Shown here one piece after another: positions 55,097-64,000 of a stretch of DNA of 64,000 bases (positions within the stretch are counted from its first letter, which is position 1; each line of letters starts with the position of its first letter). The translations under genes were made by a program, and so were the position numbers. Location of the stretch: assembly GCA_026225945.1 (NCBI GenBank), contig JAMJFZ010003746.1, positions 2,922,501 through 2,986,500 on the forward strand, read 5' to 3'. Under the pieces are notes generated by a model. It was not told the origin of the DNA and did no database searches. It saw nothing but the letters and a program-made list of their open reading frames with translations. Source of the DNA: Cricetomys ansorgei (taxonomy: Eukaryota > Chordata > Mammalia > Rodentia > Nesomyidae).

Positions 55097-55442
55097 TGAT
55101 GTCTTGAAATGAGAAATGTCCCCAAGAGTCTCATGTGTTTGAATACTCGGTCCCCAGTTGGTGACGCTGTTTGGTGGGGGTGGGGAGTTGTGGAAGCTTT
55201 AGAAGGTAGAGTCTTGCTGAAGGAAGAACATCACTAGGGGGTGGGCTGTGGGAGTCCACAGTCTTTCCCCACTTCCAGTTTGCTTTCTCTGCTCAGCTTC
55301 AAAAGTGAAGATGCTCAGCTTCCTGCTCCACTCTCCCCAACATTATGGACTCTCCCTCGGGAGCCATAAGCCAAAAGAAACTCTTCTATAAGTTGCTTTT
55401 GGTCATGGTATTTTATCACAGCAACAACAAAAGGAGAACACA
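55097..55442 (+). mobile_element. ERVL-MaLR LTR (ORR1-type)
   Basis: TGATGTCTTGAAATGAGAAAT start, TCGGTCCCCAGTTGGTGACG, and TTGCTTTTGGTCATGGTATT near the end. Confidence 0.75.
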
Positions 55443-55530
55443 TTCAAAGCAGAAACGGTGAAAGAAACAGCTGCAAACCGGCCTTCAGTAATAAGGTGGT
55501 TGTGTCCAAGGTGGGAGGTGGGAGGCTGGG

Positions 55531-55853
55531 GAGCCTGTGCCTGGGGAGCCTGTGCCTGAGGGCCTGTGCCTGGGGAGCCTGTGCCTGGGGAGCCTGTGCC
55601 TGGGAGCCTGTGCCTGGGAGCCTGTGCCTGGGGAGCCTGTGCCTGGTGGCCTGTGCCTGGGAGCCTGTGCCTGGGAGCCTGTGCCTGGGGAGCCTGTGCC
55701 TGGGAGCCTGTGCCTGAGGAGCCTGTGCCTGGGGAGCCTGTGCCTGGTGGCCTGTGCCTGGGAGCCTGTGCCTGGGAAGCCTGTGCCTGGGGAGCCTGTG
55801 CCTGGTGGCCTGTGCCTGGGGAGCCTGTGCCTGGGAGCCTGTGCCTGGACTGT
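55531..55853 (+). repeat. Minisatellite of 22 units of 14-15 bp
   Basis: Twenty-two copies of CCTGTGCCTG are joined by spacers GGGAG, GGAG, GTGG and rarer variants. Neighbouring copies mix 14- and 15-base units, so all frames stay open on both strands and give spurious repetitive proteins. Confidence 0.97.
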
Positions 55854-56797
55854 GAACTCTACAAGTGCTTTGCAGCACTTGTTAGGGAAGGAGACATGAC
55901 TTCCAAACTCTTTACATGCTGGATAGGAAACCAGACACGCCACCTTCTCATCTTAGACATGTATGTACACGTGTGGACACACATACACACGCACACAAAG
56001 AATGATGATCTCTATGTATTGTTGAGAAAGTAAAATACAATTATACCATGATAGCTACACACAAGGATTTCACAACTCCCCTAAGAAAACACATCTGGAC
56101 GACCAATCTCCTCGTCAACTCTGTTCCTCCCCTGAAACGATTCCTATCACTTGACAAATCATTATCGCTCGTTAATAACGTCCGCTGAGCTCCCAGAAGT
56201 GAAGGAAGTCCACTGTGGATTCCACAGATGCGCCTCCTTCCCCCGGGCGGGGGGTGGGGGGCTTCCCATTTGAACAGGAACGTACGATTCTACCTCTTCC
56301 TTTTACGCTGTGTGGGTTTGCGGCCGTGTTTCTTACTGTGCCTCTCTCTTTCTGACCCAGCGGAATCATTTTCTACTTTATGAACTGGGTTGGGTCATTT
56401 CACTTCCATAAGTCAGGGAATACTTTATGAAAGATGAAGAATTAAAGAGGCCTCAGGGTGGCGGTGGAAGGAAGTGGAAAGGAAAGCACATGACCGCAGC
56501 TAGGCCAACCTCTTCAGGATGGGGGACGTTTAAAGAGGTGGTTTAGTCAGTCTGGCTTGGAAGATGGGAGACGTCGCGTGTGATCAGGGAGAAGTTGCTG
56601 GGACATGTCAAGAAGAGGCAGGCTAGACAAGAAGAGAGGCCTATTTAGGCTCCATTTTCTCTACCAAAGCCCTCTGCCAGCCCTGCCTTCCTCTAGCTGC
56701 TGAAGAACTTCGACCTGATTTTTCTGGGCACGGTTATCTACGCATAGGTCAAGGGCACTGCCAAGCACCCGCTCCCCATCGCCCCTGTTGTTTTTTC
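55854..56797. other. Non-genic sequence, nothing recognised
   Basis: No exon, RNA gene or repeat could be assigned. Confidence 0.4.
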
Positions 56798-56963
56798 TTT
56801 ATTTTGGTTTTGCGTTTTTTTGAGACAGGGTTTCTCTGTTGTAGCTCTGGCTGTCCTGGAACTCACTCTGTAGACCAGGCTAGCCTCGAACCCACAGAGA
56901 TCCATCTGCCTCTGCCTCTGCCTCCCAAGTACTGGGATTAAAGGTGTGTGCCACCCTGGCTTC
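56798..56963 (-). mobile_element. B1 SINE
   Basis: Antisense, well preserved, with a repeated CTCTGC hexamer. Confidence 0.95.
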
Positions 56964-57084
56964 AGAAGCCTTTCTTGGCGGCACTTTGCTAAGGGTGCCA
57001 GAGCACCAGCCTGTCTGTCTGTGACCCTGGCTAACAGCACACCTCACAGTACAGATGATGACAGGCAGATGTTAAAGTGGATCA

Positions 57085-57260
57085 CAGAGGTCCATTTAGC
57101 ACGTCTCACTGCATGGAAAATCTGTTTGTTTTTAATGCAAACATAACTATGGCCTACAAACTGCAGTGAGACTTAGTTAGCCAGGGTTTAGCAATGTACC
57201 AATGTTCCAGATGAGAATTCAGATGGCATTTGGAATTTTTGGTACGATCTGGTCTATGTA
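57085..57260. repeat. Duplicated module, copy 1
   Basis: Shares an ordered set of blocks with 57795-57945, including ATGCAAACA and GAGACTTAGTTAGCCAG, with scattered changes. Not a family I recognise. Confidence 0.65.
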
Positions 57261-57404
57261 GTTCTTATCTCATCGAGTACTTTTCAACTTTCCTCCAAAG
57301 AACTGAAATTCTCTTTTTTATTTACACAATCATATGTTGAAAGGAACAAAAACATTTATGCAGCTGAATGTTAGGCAATGAGAACTGTCTCAAAAACACA
57401 CCCT

Positions 57405-57485
57405 ACCAGGTGTGGTGTTTTAGGAGACTGAAGCAAGAGGGTCACAGGTTCAAGGCCAGTATGGGCTACACAGCAGGACAATGTC
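57405..57485 (+). mobile_element. B1-like SINE fragment
   Basis: CCAGGTGTGGTGTTTTAGGA to GTATGGGCTACACAGCAGGA. Confidence 0.7.
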
Positions 57486-57794
57486 CAGACAAATCCTATG
57501 CCCCTCTTTACCCCTCTGTCCTGACAAAGAGGTCAGATAAACTGCCGTGGTCACAGAGCTGGGGACAAATCCCATTTTTGATGCTTACTCCTTCCTTCTC
57601 TCTACCATCGTACCCTGTCTCTGAGGATATCCTCTGAGCGCATGGAACTACAAGGCGGCCACAGTAAGCCACAAGAATGACTGACTCAATGCTTTCCCTA
57701 ATGATGCCACCCATTTCCTGAGAAGAGGAGGGTTAGTTCTTTGTGCCACATTAGCTCCAATTGGTAATTCCAAATTCCTCTTGGCAGAGTAATA

Positions 57795-57945
57795 TAGGTC
57801 AGATTCCATTAAGCACATATCACTACAATGAAAATCTGCTTTTTAAAAAATGCAAACACAGCTATGATCTACAAATTGCAATGAGACTTAATTAGCCAGA
57901 GTCTCACAGTGGGATTTTGTGGTGCGATTTGGTCTCTGTTTTATC
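57795..57945. repeat. Duplicated module, copy 2
   Basis: Same orientation as copy 1, about 715 bp downstream: ATGCAAACACAGCTATGATC and GAGACTTAATTAGCCAGAG. Confidence 0.65.
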
Positions 57946-58005
57946 TGTTCGCCTTGTGAATCAATGCCAGATGGCTTCCAAATTACTCACTATAATTGTG
58001 ATATA

Positions 58006-58076
58006 TATGTGTGTGTGTGTGTGTGTGAATACATGTATATATATATGTGTGTAATGAATTCTAAATATATATTCAC

Positions 58077-58107
<31 letters not shown>

Positions 58108-58135
58108 ATACATGTATATGTATGTATGTATGTAG
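58006..58135. repeat. TG, TA and TATG microsatellite cluster
   Basis: A TG run (58006-58027), a TA run (58078-58098) and TATG units, with GAATTC boxes around it. Confidence 0.9.
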
Positions 58136-58343
58136 TGAATTCTGATGTGGAGTTTGTTATGCTGACACAAAGAGGAAAAGACCAGCAAGCACACAGTAGG
58201 TCTCAGAGCTCCTGTTTGCCCACAGTCTCAGGTGGCTCTCTGGGAGGGGTTCTGTGCTCGTTTCCTCCCCTAGGCGTGGTGTTATTTACATGACCAGAGT
58301 CCTTATTAGAGCAATCCTGCTCAAGGCCCTTTAAAGGAAGATA

Positions 58344-58942
58344 TGTTGGTTAGTTTTTGTCAACTTGACACAAGTTAGAGTCATTTGGGAAGAGGGACTC
58401 TCAATTAAGAAAATTCCTCCAGGGCTGGAGAGATGGCTCAGTGTTAAGAGCACTGGCTGCTCTTCAAAAGGACCCGGGTTCAATTCCCAGCACTCACATG
58501 GCAGCTCACCACTGTCTAACTCCAGTTCCAGGGCATCTGACACCCTCACACCAATGTATATAAATAAAATTAAATAAAATAATTTTTTAAAAAAAGAAAA
58601 GAAAATTCCTCCACATTATTAGCCTGTAGGTTGAGAAGGAGGATGTTGGGCATCTTCTTGATTAATGGTTGATATGTGGGTGGTGCCAACCCTGAGAAGG
58701 TGGTACTGGATTGATTATACAAGAAAGCAGGCTGAGCAAGCCATGGAGAGCGAGAGTGAGCAGCGTTTCTCCATGGCCTCTGCATCAGTTCCTGCCTCCA
58801 GGTTCCTGGCCTGTTGGGTTCCTATTCTGTCTTCCCTCAGTGATGGACCATCGTTACCCAAAGTGTAAGACAACGTAAACCCTCTCCTCCCCAGGTTGCT
58901 TTTGGCCAGTGTTTTTATCACAGCAATAGAGACCAGAAGACA
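58344..58942 (+). mobile_element. ERVL-MaLR LTR (MT-type), interrupted by a B2
   Basis: TGTTGGTTAGTTTTTGTCAAC start and ACCAGAAGACA end. A B2 at 58422-58598 splits it. Confidence 0.85.
58422..58598 (+). mobile_element. B2 SINE with perfect target duplication
   Basis: GGGCTGGAGAGATGGCTCAG to an A-rich tail. The 15-mer AAGAAAATTCCTCCA occurs on both sides (58407-58421 and 58599-58613). Confidence 0.97.
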
Positions 58943-60442
58943 GGAGGAAAGGCACACGAGAGTCTGAGGTGAACGCATGACCGTATGTGAAAGATTCTGG
59001 GGTGGGGCGGAGGCAGGCTGAGGTGGGCCTTTCTCTGACAGGCCCGCACCATTGAGCTGGAATTGATCAAGGAAGCAGCCGCAGTGAGGAGGCCACCAGG
59101 AATGAGGAAAACATCTACCTGGAATACAAACTCAAGGCCACGTTCCAAGAAAAACACCAAATTGAAAAGAAAACATTCAGATGACAAAGTCGAGACTGTC
59201 TCCGGGATGTGGCCACTTAGGTCTTTTCTCATGCCCGACAACTGGGATCACAGCCCATTTCTCAGGGCATGGGTCCTTGGCACGCAATGCCTCTAGGGTG
59301 ATGGAACCAAGTGCCGCGTGACTCTTCTGGGCAGGGGACCAGGCGTAGGGCCAGATCATACCCCCTCCCCCAGGACTCTCGAACACCAGCCCCAACTTGA
59401 AGCCTGGGGTTGGAACAATTCGTGCCAGGGACTCTGAAGCCTGCCTGCCCTCGCCCACTCAGGCACTTCCGCCCACAAAGGGAAGGGGACTTGAGCACTG
59501 AAAAAACAAGGGAGAGGAGACGAAACACGTGCAAAGCTTTTGCTAGTGTGCAGTCACACACACCTCAGTGTGAGCGTGCCGGGTGTTCCACAGGGCAAAC
59601 GCTCCAGCCCACGCCTGTGCGTCACCCGACAGAGCAGCAAGGCTGGGTCACAATTGAGAAAGATCTAAATAGAGGCTCCTGAGCAGCTCAGACTCTTAAT
59701 GCCTTCGCAGTCCACACTGCTCCTGAGTAACCAGGAGCCTCTTAGGCTAACCGGACACTGAGCACAGTCAGTCTACAGCTCCACAGGGAGCATGCTGGCC
59801 GGAGTGGGGAGGAGGGGAGCTTGGTGATGGAACACTTGCTCAGCCAGCAGAAGACTCTGGATTGGATCCCCAACACTTAAATAAACAGTTCCGCTGAAGA
59901 TCCGTTGTATAGCATGTGGAACGTTACCTGTGTACTTCAGTTTCCTGGTCTCCAGAAGGGGAATATGGAAAGCTACCTTCACAGGGTCGTGGTTAGGCTG
60001 GTTAGCCAGACAACACAGCCAGCATCCATGGTGATACCTGGTGGATGCTTCGTTCAACAGCCATTACCAGTGAGTTTCCCTCGCTGTCTACGGCGCCGCG
60101 CTCAGTGCTGGAACTGGGACAGGTTCAGTAGCGCCCATGTGGGAGTTACTAAGCAGCAGTACTCATCAAGTGCTGACTCTGAGATGCTCGGTAGTTCTGC
60201 GTAGATGGAAGATGCCGAAAGCTGACTGAGAATCGAGTACTTGGATAATTGTGATGTTAGGAAAACCATTTGATAATGAGAGGGCTAGATGGGATTAATG
60301 GTTCTCATACTCGGCTATGTATCAAAATTATCTGGGCAAGCATCGCTACATACGGGGCTCCAGGATCTGTCACGAATTTTCAGATGTTCACAAGTTTGAA
60401 ATGCAACTATCTTCAACGAGGTGTATCTGTAAAAACAGACCG
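58943..60442. other. Repeat-poor non-genic sequence with a MIR-like piece
   Basis: About 59925-60080 resembles a MIR 3' region (ACTTCAGTTTCCTGGTCTCC). No exon could be recognised. Confidence 0.4.
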
Positions 60443-60557
60443 TTTGAGACAGGGTCTCACTATGTAGCCCAGGCTGGCCCAGGCTCATTATGTAGACCAG
60501 GCCTGCTTCTGCCTCCCAAGTTGCTGGGGTTAAAGATCTGTGCTGCTGTACCAGGTT
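60443..60557 (-). mobile_element. B1-like SINE
   Basis: Antisense: TTGAGACAGGGTCTCACTAT with a doubled CCCAGGCT block. Confidence 0.85.
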
Positions 60558-60848
60558 GCAAGATGTGTTCTAATGAAAATGTTCATTGTAAATCACTCAC
60601 CGCAGAGCTGAATGTGTAAATGCCACAGAGAAGGGCCCGGGGTATTATGAGAATCAAGGAAAGGGAGACATCCACTGAGAAGAGGCATGGAGGAAGCAGA
60701 GTTTATGATAGGCCTTGGATGAGAAAGACCTGGAGCCTGAACTTGAGAAAGGGAATGGAGAACAACAGCCTACATTCTGTTTGAGGACAAACTGCTTGAA
60801 TGGAACGACGGGAGGTGAGCTTGGCAAAACAGATTGAGAGCAGCTCCA

Positions 60849-60877
60849 TCCATCCATCCATCCATCCATCCATCCAA
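60849..60877. repeat. CATC tetranucleotide repeat
   Basis: About seven CATC units. Confidence 0.95.
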
Positions 60878-61204
60878 AATGTTCTTCCCCTAAGAACAAA
60901 AAGAAAATGACATCCTGTCCAAGGTGCCTTATCAATGTGGTTACAAACCCACACGGTGATGAGGCCAAGCGCTAAAGGACCAGAGAGTGGAAAGGGACCG
61001 CAGAAGACGCTGAAGGCGAGGGAGGCAGAGGTGTCGTGAGTGGCATCGCATCTTCCGAGAGGGGTGTGCTGAGCCTATAGCTTCCAGCCCTTCTGACTGC
61101 ACATCTTACTTGGGAACCGTGCCTTGCAGAGACAGCCAGATTAAAACAAGATCATTTGGCGGGGCCTGATTCAGAATGACTAGTACTCTTCAAAAACACA
61201 ACCA
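60878..61204. other. Non-genic sequence, nothing recognised
   Basis: No feature could be supported. Confidence 0.4.
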
Positions 61205-61360
61205 AGGGTTTGGAGCAATGACTCGGCAGTTAAGAGACTGTTCTTCCAAAGGACCTGTGTTTGATTCTCAGCACCCACATGGCGGCTCTCACAAAACCCT
61301 CTGTAACTTTAATTCCAGGGGATATTACACCGTCTTCTGACCTCTGGATCTAAAACTGTG
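61205..61360 (+). mobile_element. B2 SINE, diverged
   Basis: GGAGCAATGACTCGGCAGTT to CCGTCTTCTGACCTCTGG. Confidence 0.8.
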
Positions 61361-61824
61361 TTTTAAATGTGAATGTAGACACAGATGGGAACACAGGAGC
61401 TTGATGGTAGAGACAGAAACGACACCATGCGAACGTGGTGGAATGCAGCAAATCACCACGGGCCCCAGGGCCCATGACTGCCTGGCAGACTCAAAGAGGC
61501 CTGGGCAGGCAGCTTTCATGGCCATTGGCAGGACCACTACCATTACAACACACCATTACCACCTTTTGTCGGATCTCTAGCTTCAAGAACTGACGGTGAG
61601 GCAACGAACTTCTGAAACCTGAAGCCACCAGCTTGCGGCACTTTGGTGTGTAGGGTAAAACTGAAGGCATCAGAGACCATACCGCTGTGTTAGCGACTGA
61701 GCAACAAGAATGGTGCTCACAGCAAGTGCTCAGTAACGTTTGCCAAGAAGTGAATGGGATGTTTGGGAAAAGGCAGAGGAAAGATCGATTCTCCACATCC
61801 CAAACTTTTTAAAACGAGAGACTT
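61361..61824. other. Non-genic sequence with an L2-like end
   Basis: About 61690-61755 (AGCAAGTGCTCAGTAACGTT) resembles the L2 3' terminus. Confidence 0.4.
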
Positions 61825-61980
61825 ATTTTCCTTTTTAGTGATGTGTACTTGTGTGTGGTATATGCGTTCGTAAGTGCAGGTGCCCTCAGAGACCCGAGTC
61901 ACCGGATCCCTTGGAGCTGGAGCTAGGCTGCTGTGAGCCTCCTGACCTGGATGCTGGAGGCTGGACTCGGGTCTCTTATC
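61825..61980 (-). mobile_element. B2/B3-like SINE, diverged
   Basis: Antisense: ATCCCTTGGAGCTGGAGCTA and GATGCTGGAGGCTGGACTCG. Confidence 0.65.
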
Positions 61981-62395
61981 TCTCTCCTCCACATTTTGTT
62001 CTCTCGCTGCAGAACCGACGAGAGCAGTGAGAAGCAACGTGACACAGCCTGAATGCTCTCCTCTCTTGTAATTTTCTCTGCCAAACAAATTAGCCCACTG
62101 CCTTTAAATTCAACATCACTCAAGTTCCCAGGACACAGGCAGAATGCAACCAGAGTCTTTGCCAGAGTTCCCCTCTGAAACTCCCTGAACCGGGCCTCCA
62201 CTACTTGTGTTTTTCTCAGCATTCTTGTTTTTTAATCTCCCACCAGATTGGCCCTCTTTAAATTCTGTTTGAAGTTTGGTGGGGCTTTTGTGGCCCACAG
62301 TTGTAAACCTTCCCATTATTACTTCTGCAAACCAGTTCCAAAGGTCTGAGAACTACATTGTCAAGTTTATCACACCAACAACCCCACTCTTGGTA
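61981..62395. other. Non-genic sequence, nothing recognised
   Basis: No feature could be supported. Confidence 0.4.
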
Positions 62396-62745
62396 CCAAT
62401 TTTCTGGATTAGTTTCTTTCCTTGTTGCCTGATAAATATCTGATAAGAAGAGACTTAAGGGAAGAGGGCTTGTTTTTGCTTACAGTTTAAGGGGATACAG
62501 TTCACCATGGGGAGGGAATCACAGCAGCAGAGGCTTGAGGTAGCTTGCTATATTGCATATAAGTCAGAAAAGAGAGACTGATGAACGCTATTGTTCATCT
62601 GGTTTTTTACTTATTTAGCCCCGCTTTTAGCGTGAGTCTTCCCACCTAATTAACCTAGTCTAGAAACTCTCTCCCAGCCATGCCCAGAGATTTGTCTCCA
62701 TGGTGATTCTATATTCAGAAAAGGTGAAAATCAACATAAACAACC
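62396..62745 (+). mobile_element. ERVL-MaLR LTR
   Basis: GGGGATACAGTTCACCATGG and TTAACCTAGTCTAGAAACTC blocks. Ends are approximate. Confidence 0.65.
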
Positions 62746-62992
62746 ACTGTGGAGAATACCAAGCCCTAATGAAGAGGCTCAGAAAAGCAGACTTCAGCTC
62801 TTAGTTTTATGCAGAAAATCAGGTGCGCAGAGCTGGATTCTGGTTCTGGAGGTGTAGTCAAGTTAAGCACAAGCTACTTATTCATTCATCCCGTTCGGCT
62901 TTGAGCTAGAACACCAAACAAAATCATCAAGGCTCGTAGAGTGGGGTAAGGAAACAGACCCAATAGTAGGTTGTTTTAAAAATATATTGCAT

Positions 62993-63120
62993 GGCTAGGC
63001 GGTGGTGGTGCACTCCTTTAATCCCAGCACTCAGGAGGCGGAAGCAGGTGGATCTCTGTGAGTTCAAGGCCAGGCTGGTCTACAGAGCGAGTTCCAGCTT
63101 CATCAGAGAAGCCCTGTTTG
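62993..63120 (+). mobile_element. B1 SINE
   Basis: GGCTAGGCGGTGGTGGTGCA to CATCAGAGAAGCCCTGTTTG. Confidence 0.95.
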
Positions 63121-63139
63121 GGTGGGTGGTGGTGGCGGA

Positions 63140-63182
63140 TACACACACACGCACACACGCACACACGCACACACGCACACAC
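63140..63182. repeat. ACAC/GCAC microsatellite
   Basis: Repeating ACACAC(G)C units of about 8 bp. Confidence 0.9.
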
Positions 63183-63245
63183 GGAATGCATTGCAATGGT
63201 AGAATACTTGTCTAGCATTGAGATTGATCCCCAGCACTGGAAATG
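63183..63245 (+). mobile_element. ID SINE fragment
   Basis: ATGGTAGAATACTTGTCTAGC and GATTGATCCCCAGCACTGG. Confidence 0.75.
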
Positions 63246-63384
63246 TGTAGGTATAAATTTAAGATCCTAATTAGAGAAAAAAAAATTTAAAATCTGGCAA
63301 TATAGAAGTTACTAAAAAGGTGAAACCCAATCCCCAGTATATCCAGAAGTGGAGCAGAGCTGCAAAGTATTCTAGAGTATTGGG

Positions 63385-63455
63385 GTACGCAGTGCAGGAA
63401 CTGAGCCTGGAATTTCATTCACGCCAGGCAAGTGCTGCATTTCCAGCCTTGTTTT
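63385..63455 (-). mobile_element. ID-like SINE fragment
   Basis: Antisense: GGAACTGAGCCTGGAATTTC and GGCAAGTGCTGCATTTCC. Confidence 0.6.
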
Positions 63456-63484
63456 TAAATTATTTTTGACCCTTAAGATTGTTG

Positions 63485-63642
63485 CCAGGCACTGTGGTGT
63501 ACGCTCGTAACCCCAGCCCTGGGGATGCTCAGGCAGAAAAACTGATGTGAATTCAAGGCCACCCAAGGCTACATAGTAAGAACCTGTCTCAAACAAAACA
63601 AAACAACAACAGCAAAAACAAAACAAAACAGCAAAAAAAACT
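63485..63642 (+). mobile_element. B1-like SINE with a CAAAA tail
   Basis: CCAGGCACTGTGGTGTACGC to GAACCTGTCTCAAAC plus CAAAA units. Confidence 0.85.
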
Positions 63643-63945
63643 TTTTCATGTTGTTTGCTATGTTGGGCTTTGAACTCGGGAACTATTATCCAACGGGAAA
63701 TCTACCCCATCCCCGCTCGCTACTGTATTTCAGAAGTATGCAAATGTTATAGGTTTGCAGCTTAAGAGCAGTATTCCAGGACGCCTGTGGCTCTGCATGC
63801 CACCCAAATCTCACGGCTCTGGGCTTGAGATCTTTGAGATGGTGCCGGAACAAATAAAGACTTCTGGGACCCCTGGGATGGAAATAATTTGTTCTGAATA
63901 TAAGAAGAATATGAATTTCAGAGGTGCCTGTGGTAGAACTAGTGT

Positions 63946-63946
<1 letters not shown>

Positions 63947-63984
<38 letters not shown>
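63947..63984. repeat. TG microsatellite
   Basis: About 18 TG units near the window end. Confidence 0.95.
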
Positions 63985-63986
<2 letters not shown>

Positions 63987-64000
63987 TGTGTTCCTCCAAA

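Noticed and set aside
55228..55246. CTCF-like CACTAGGGGGTGG
   Set aside because: It lies within a MaLR LTR and differs at core positions; too weak to call.
55444..56033. Repetitive proteins of 120-155 residues on both strands
   Set aside because: They come from the 14-15 bp minisatellite, which keeps all frames open; not genes.
1..64000. CRISPR array, bacterial operons, phage or plasmid features
   Set aside because: Tandem repeats here are microsatellites or a minisatellite. The repeat content and CpG island are mammalian; no prokaryotic gene organisation is seen.
1..64000. Coding exons of genes expected near FBXL14 in mammals (WNT5B, ERC1, ADIPOR2)
   Set aside because: No frame in the window matched their conserved motifs as far as I could read. 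Untranslated exons cannot be excluded.

Overview
The window reads as a mammalian nuclear chromosome segment from a muroid rodent. The evidence is dozens of rodent SINEs (B1, B2, B3, ID and B4 types), many ERVL-MaLR LTRs, a vertebrate CpG island, and one intact gene that is immediately recognisable. The B1 and B2 sequence types look more cricetid or rat-like than typical Mus, but that is an impression and the species cannot be fixed from here.

Only one protein-coding gene can be supported: FBXL14, on the + strand. Its 400-codon reading frame (24288-25490) is uninterrupted and sits inside a CpG island of about 2 kb (about 23400-25560). It is followed by an AT-rich 3' untranslated region ending near a poly(A) signal at 26919. 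The product is an F-box/leucine-rich-repeat substrate receptor of an SCF ubiquitin ligase. At the end of the frame two candidate splice donors overlap the stop codon, which would allow either the short 400-residue form or a form with an alternative C-terminal tail. The leader carries a short upstream frame that ends in ATG-TGA. No coding exon of any other gene was recognised.

Layout. 1-23.4 kb: repeat-rich upstream flank with an old L1 fragment (4.9-6.2 kb), an hAT-type DNA transposon (8.06 kb), a B2 that holds a telomere-like hexamer array and is split by a short class II-like provirus (11.7-14.05 kb), an ERVL integrase-region relic interrupted by AT-rich DNA (15.3-16.7 kb), several MaLR LTRs, and a 978-bp LTR-like insertion (18.8-19.8 kb). 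23.4-27 kb: the FBXL14 island, gene and 3' region. 27-64 kb: downstream flank with more SINEs, a solo LTR of the provirus family in inverted orientation (39.6 kb), ancient L2 and MIR pieces, a polypurine tract (49.3 kb), nested LTRs (51.6-52.4 and 54.4-55.4 kb), a 22-unit minisatellite (55.5 kb), and a diverged duplicated module (57.1 and 57.8 kb).

I did not find a new multi-gene system. The most unusual items are the telomere-like array seated in the box B region of a SINE, the structurally complete but coding-poor provirus with its inverted solo LTR across FBXL14, the FBXL14 leader frame and paired donors, and several LTR-like insertions I could not name.
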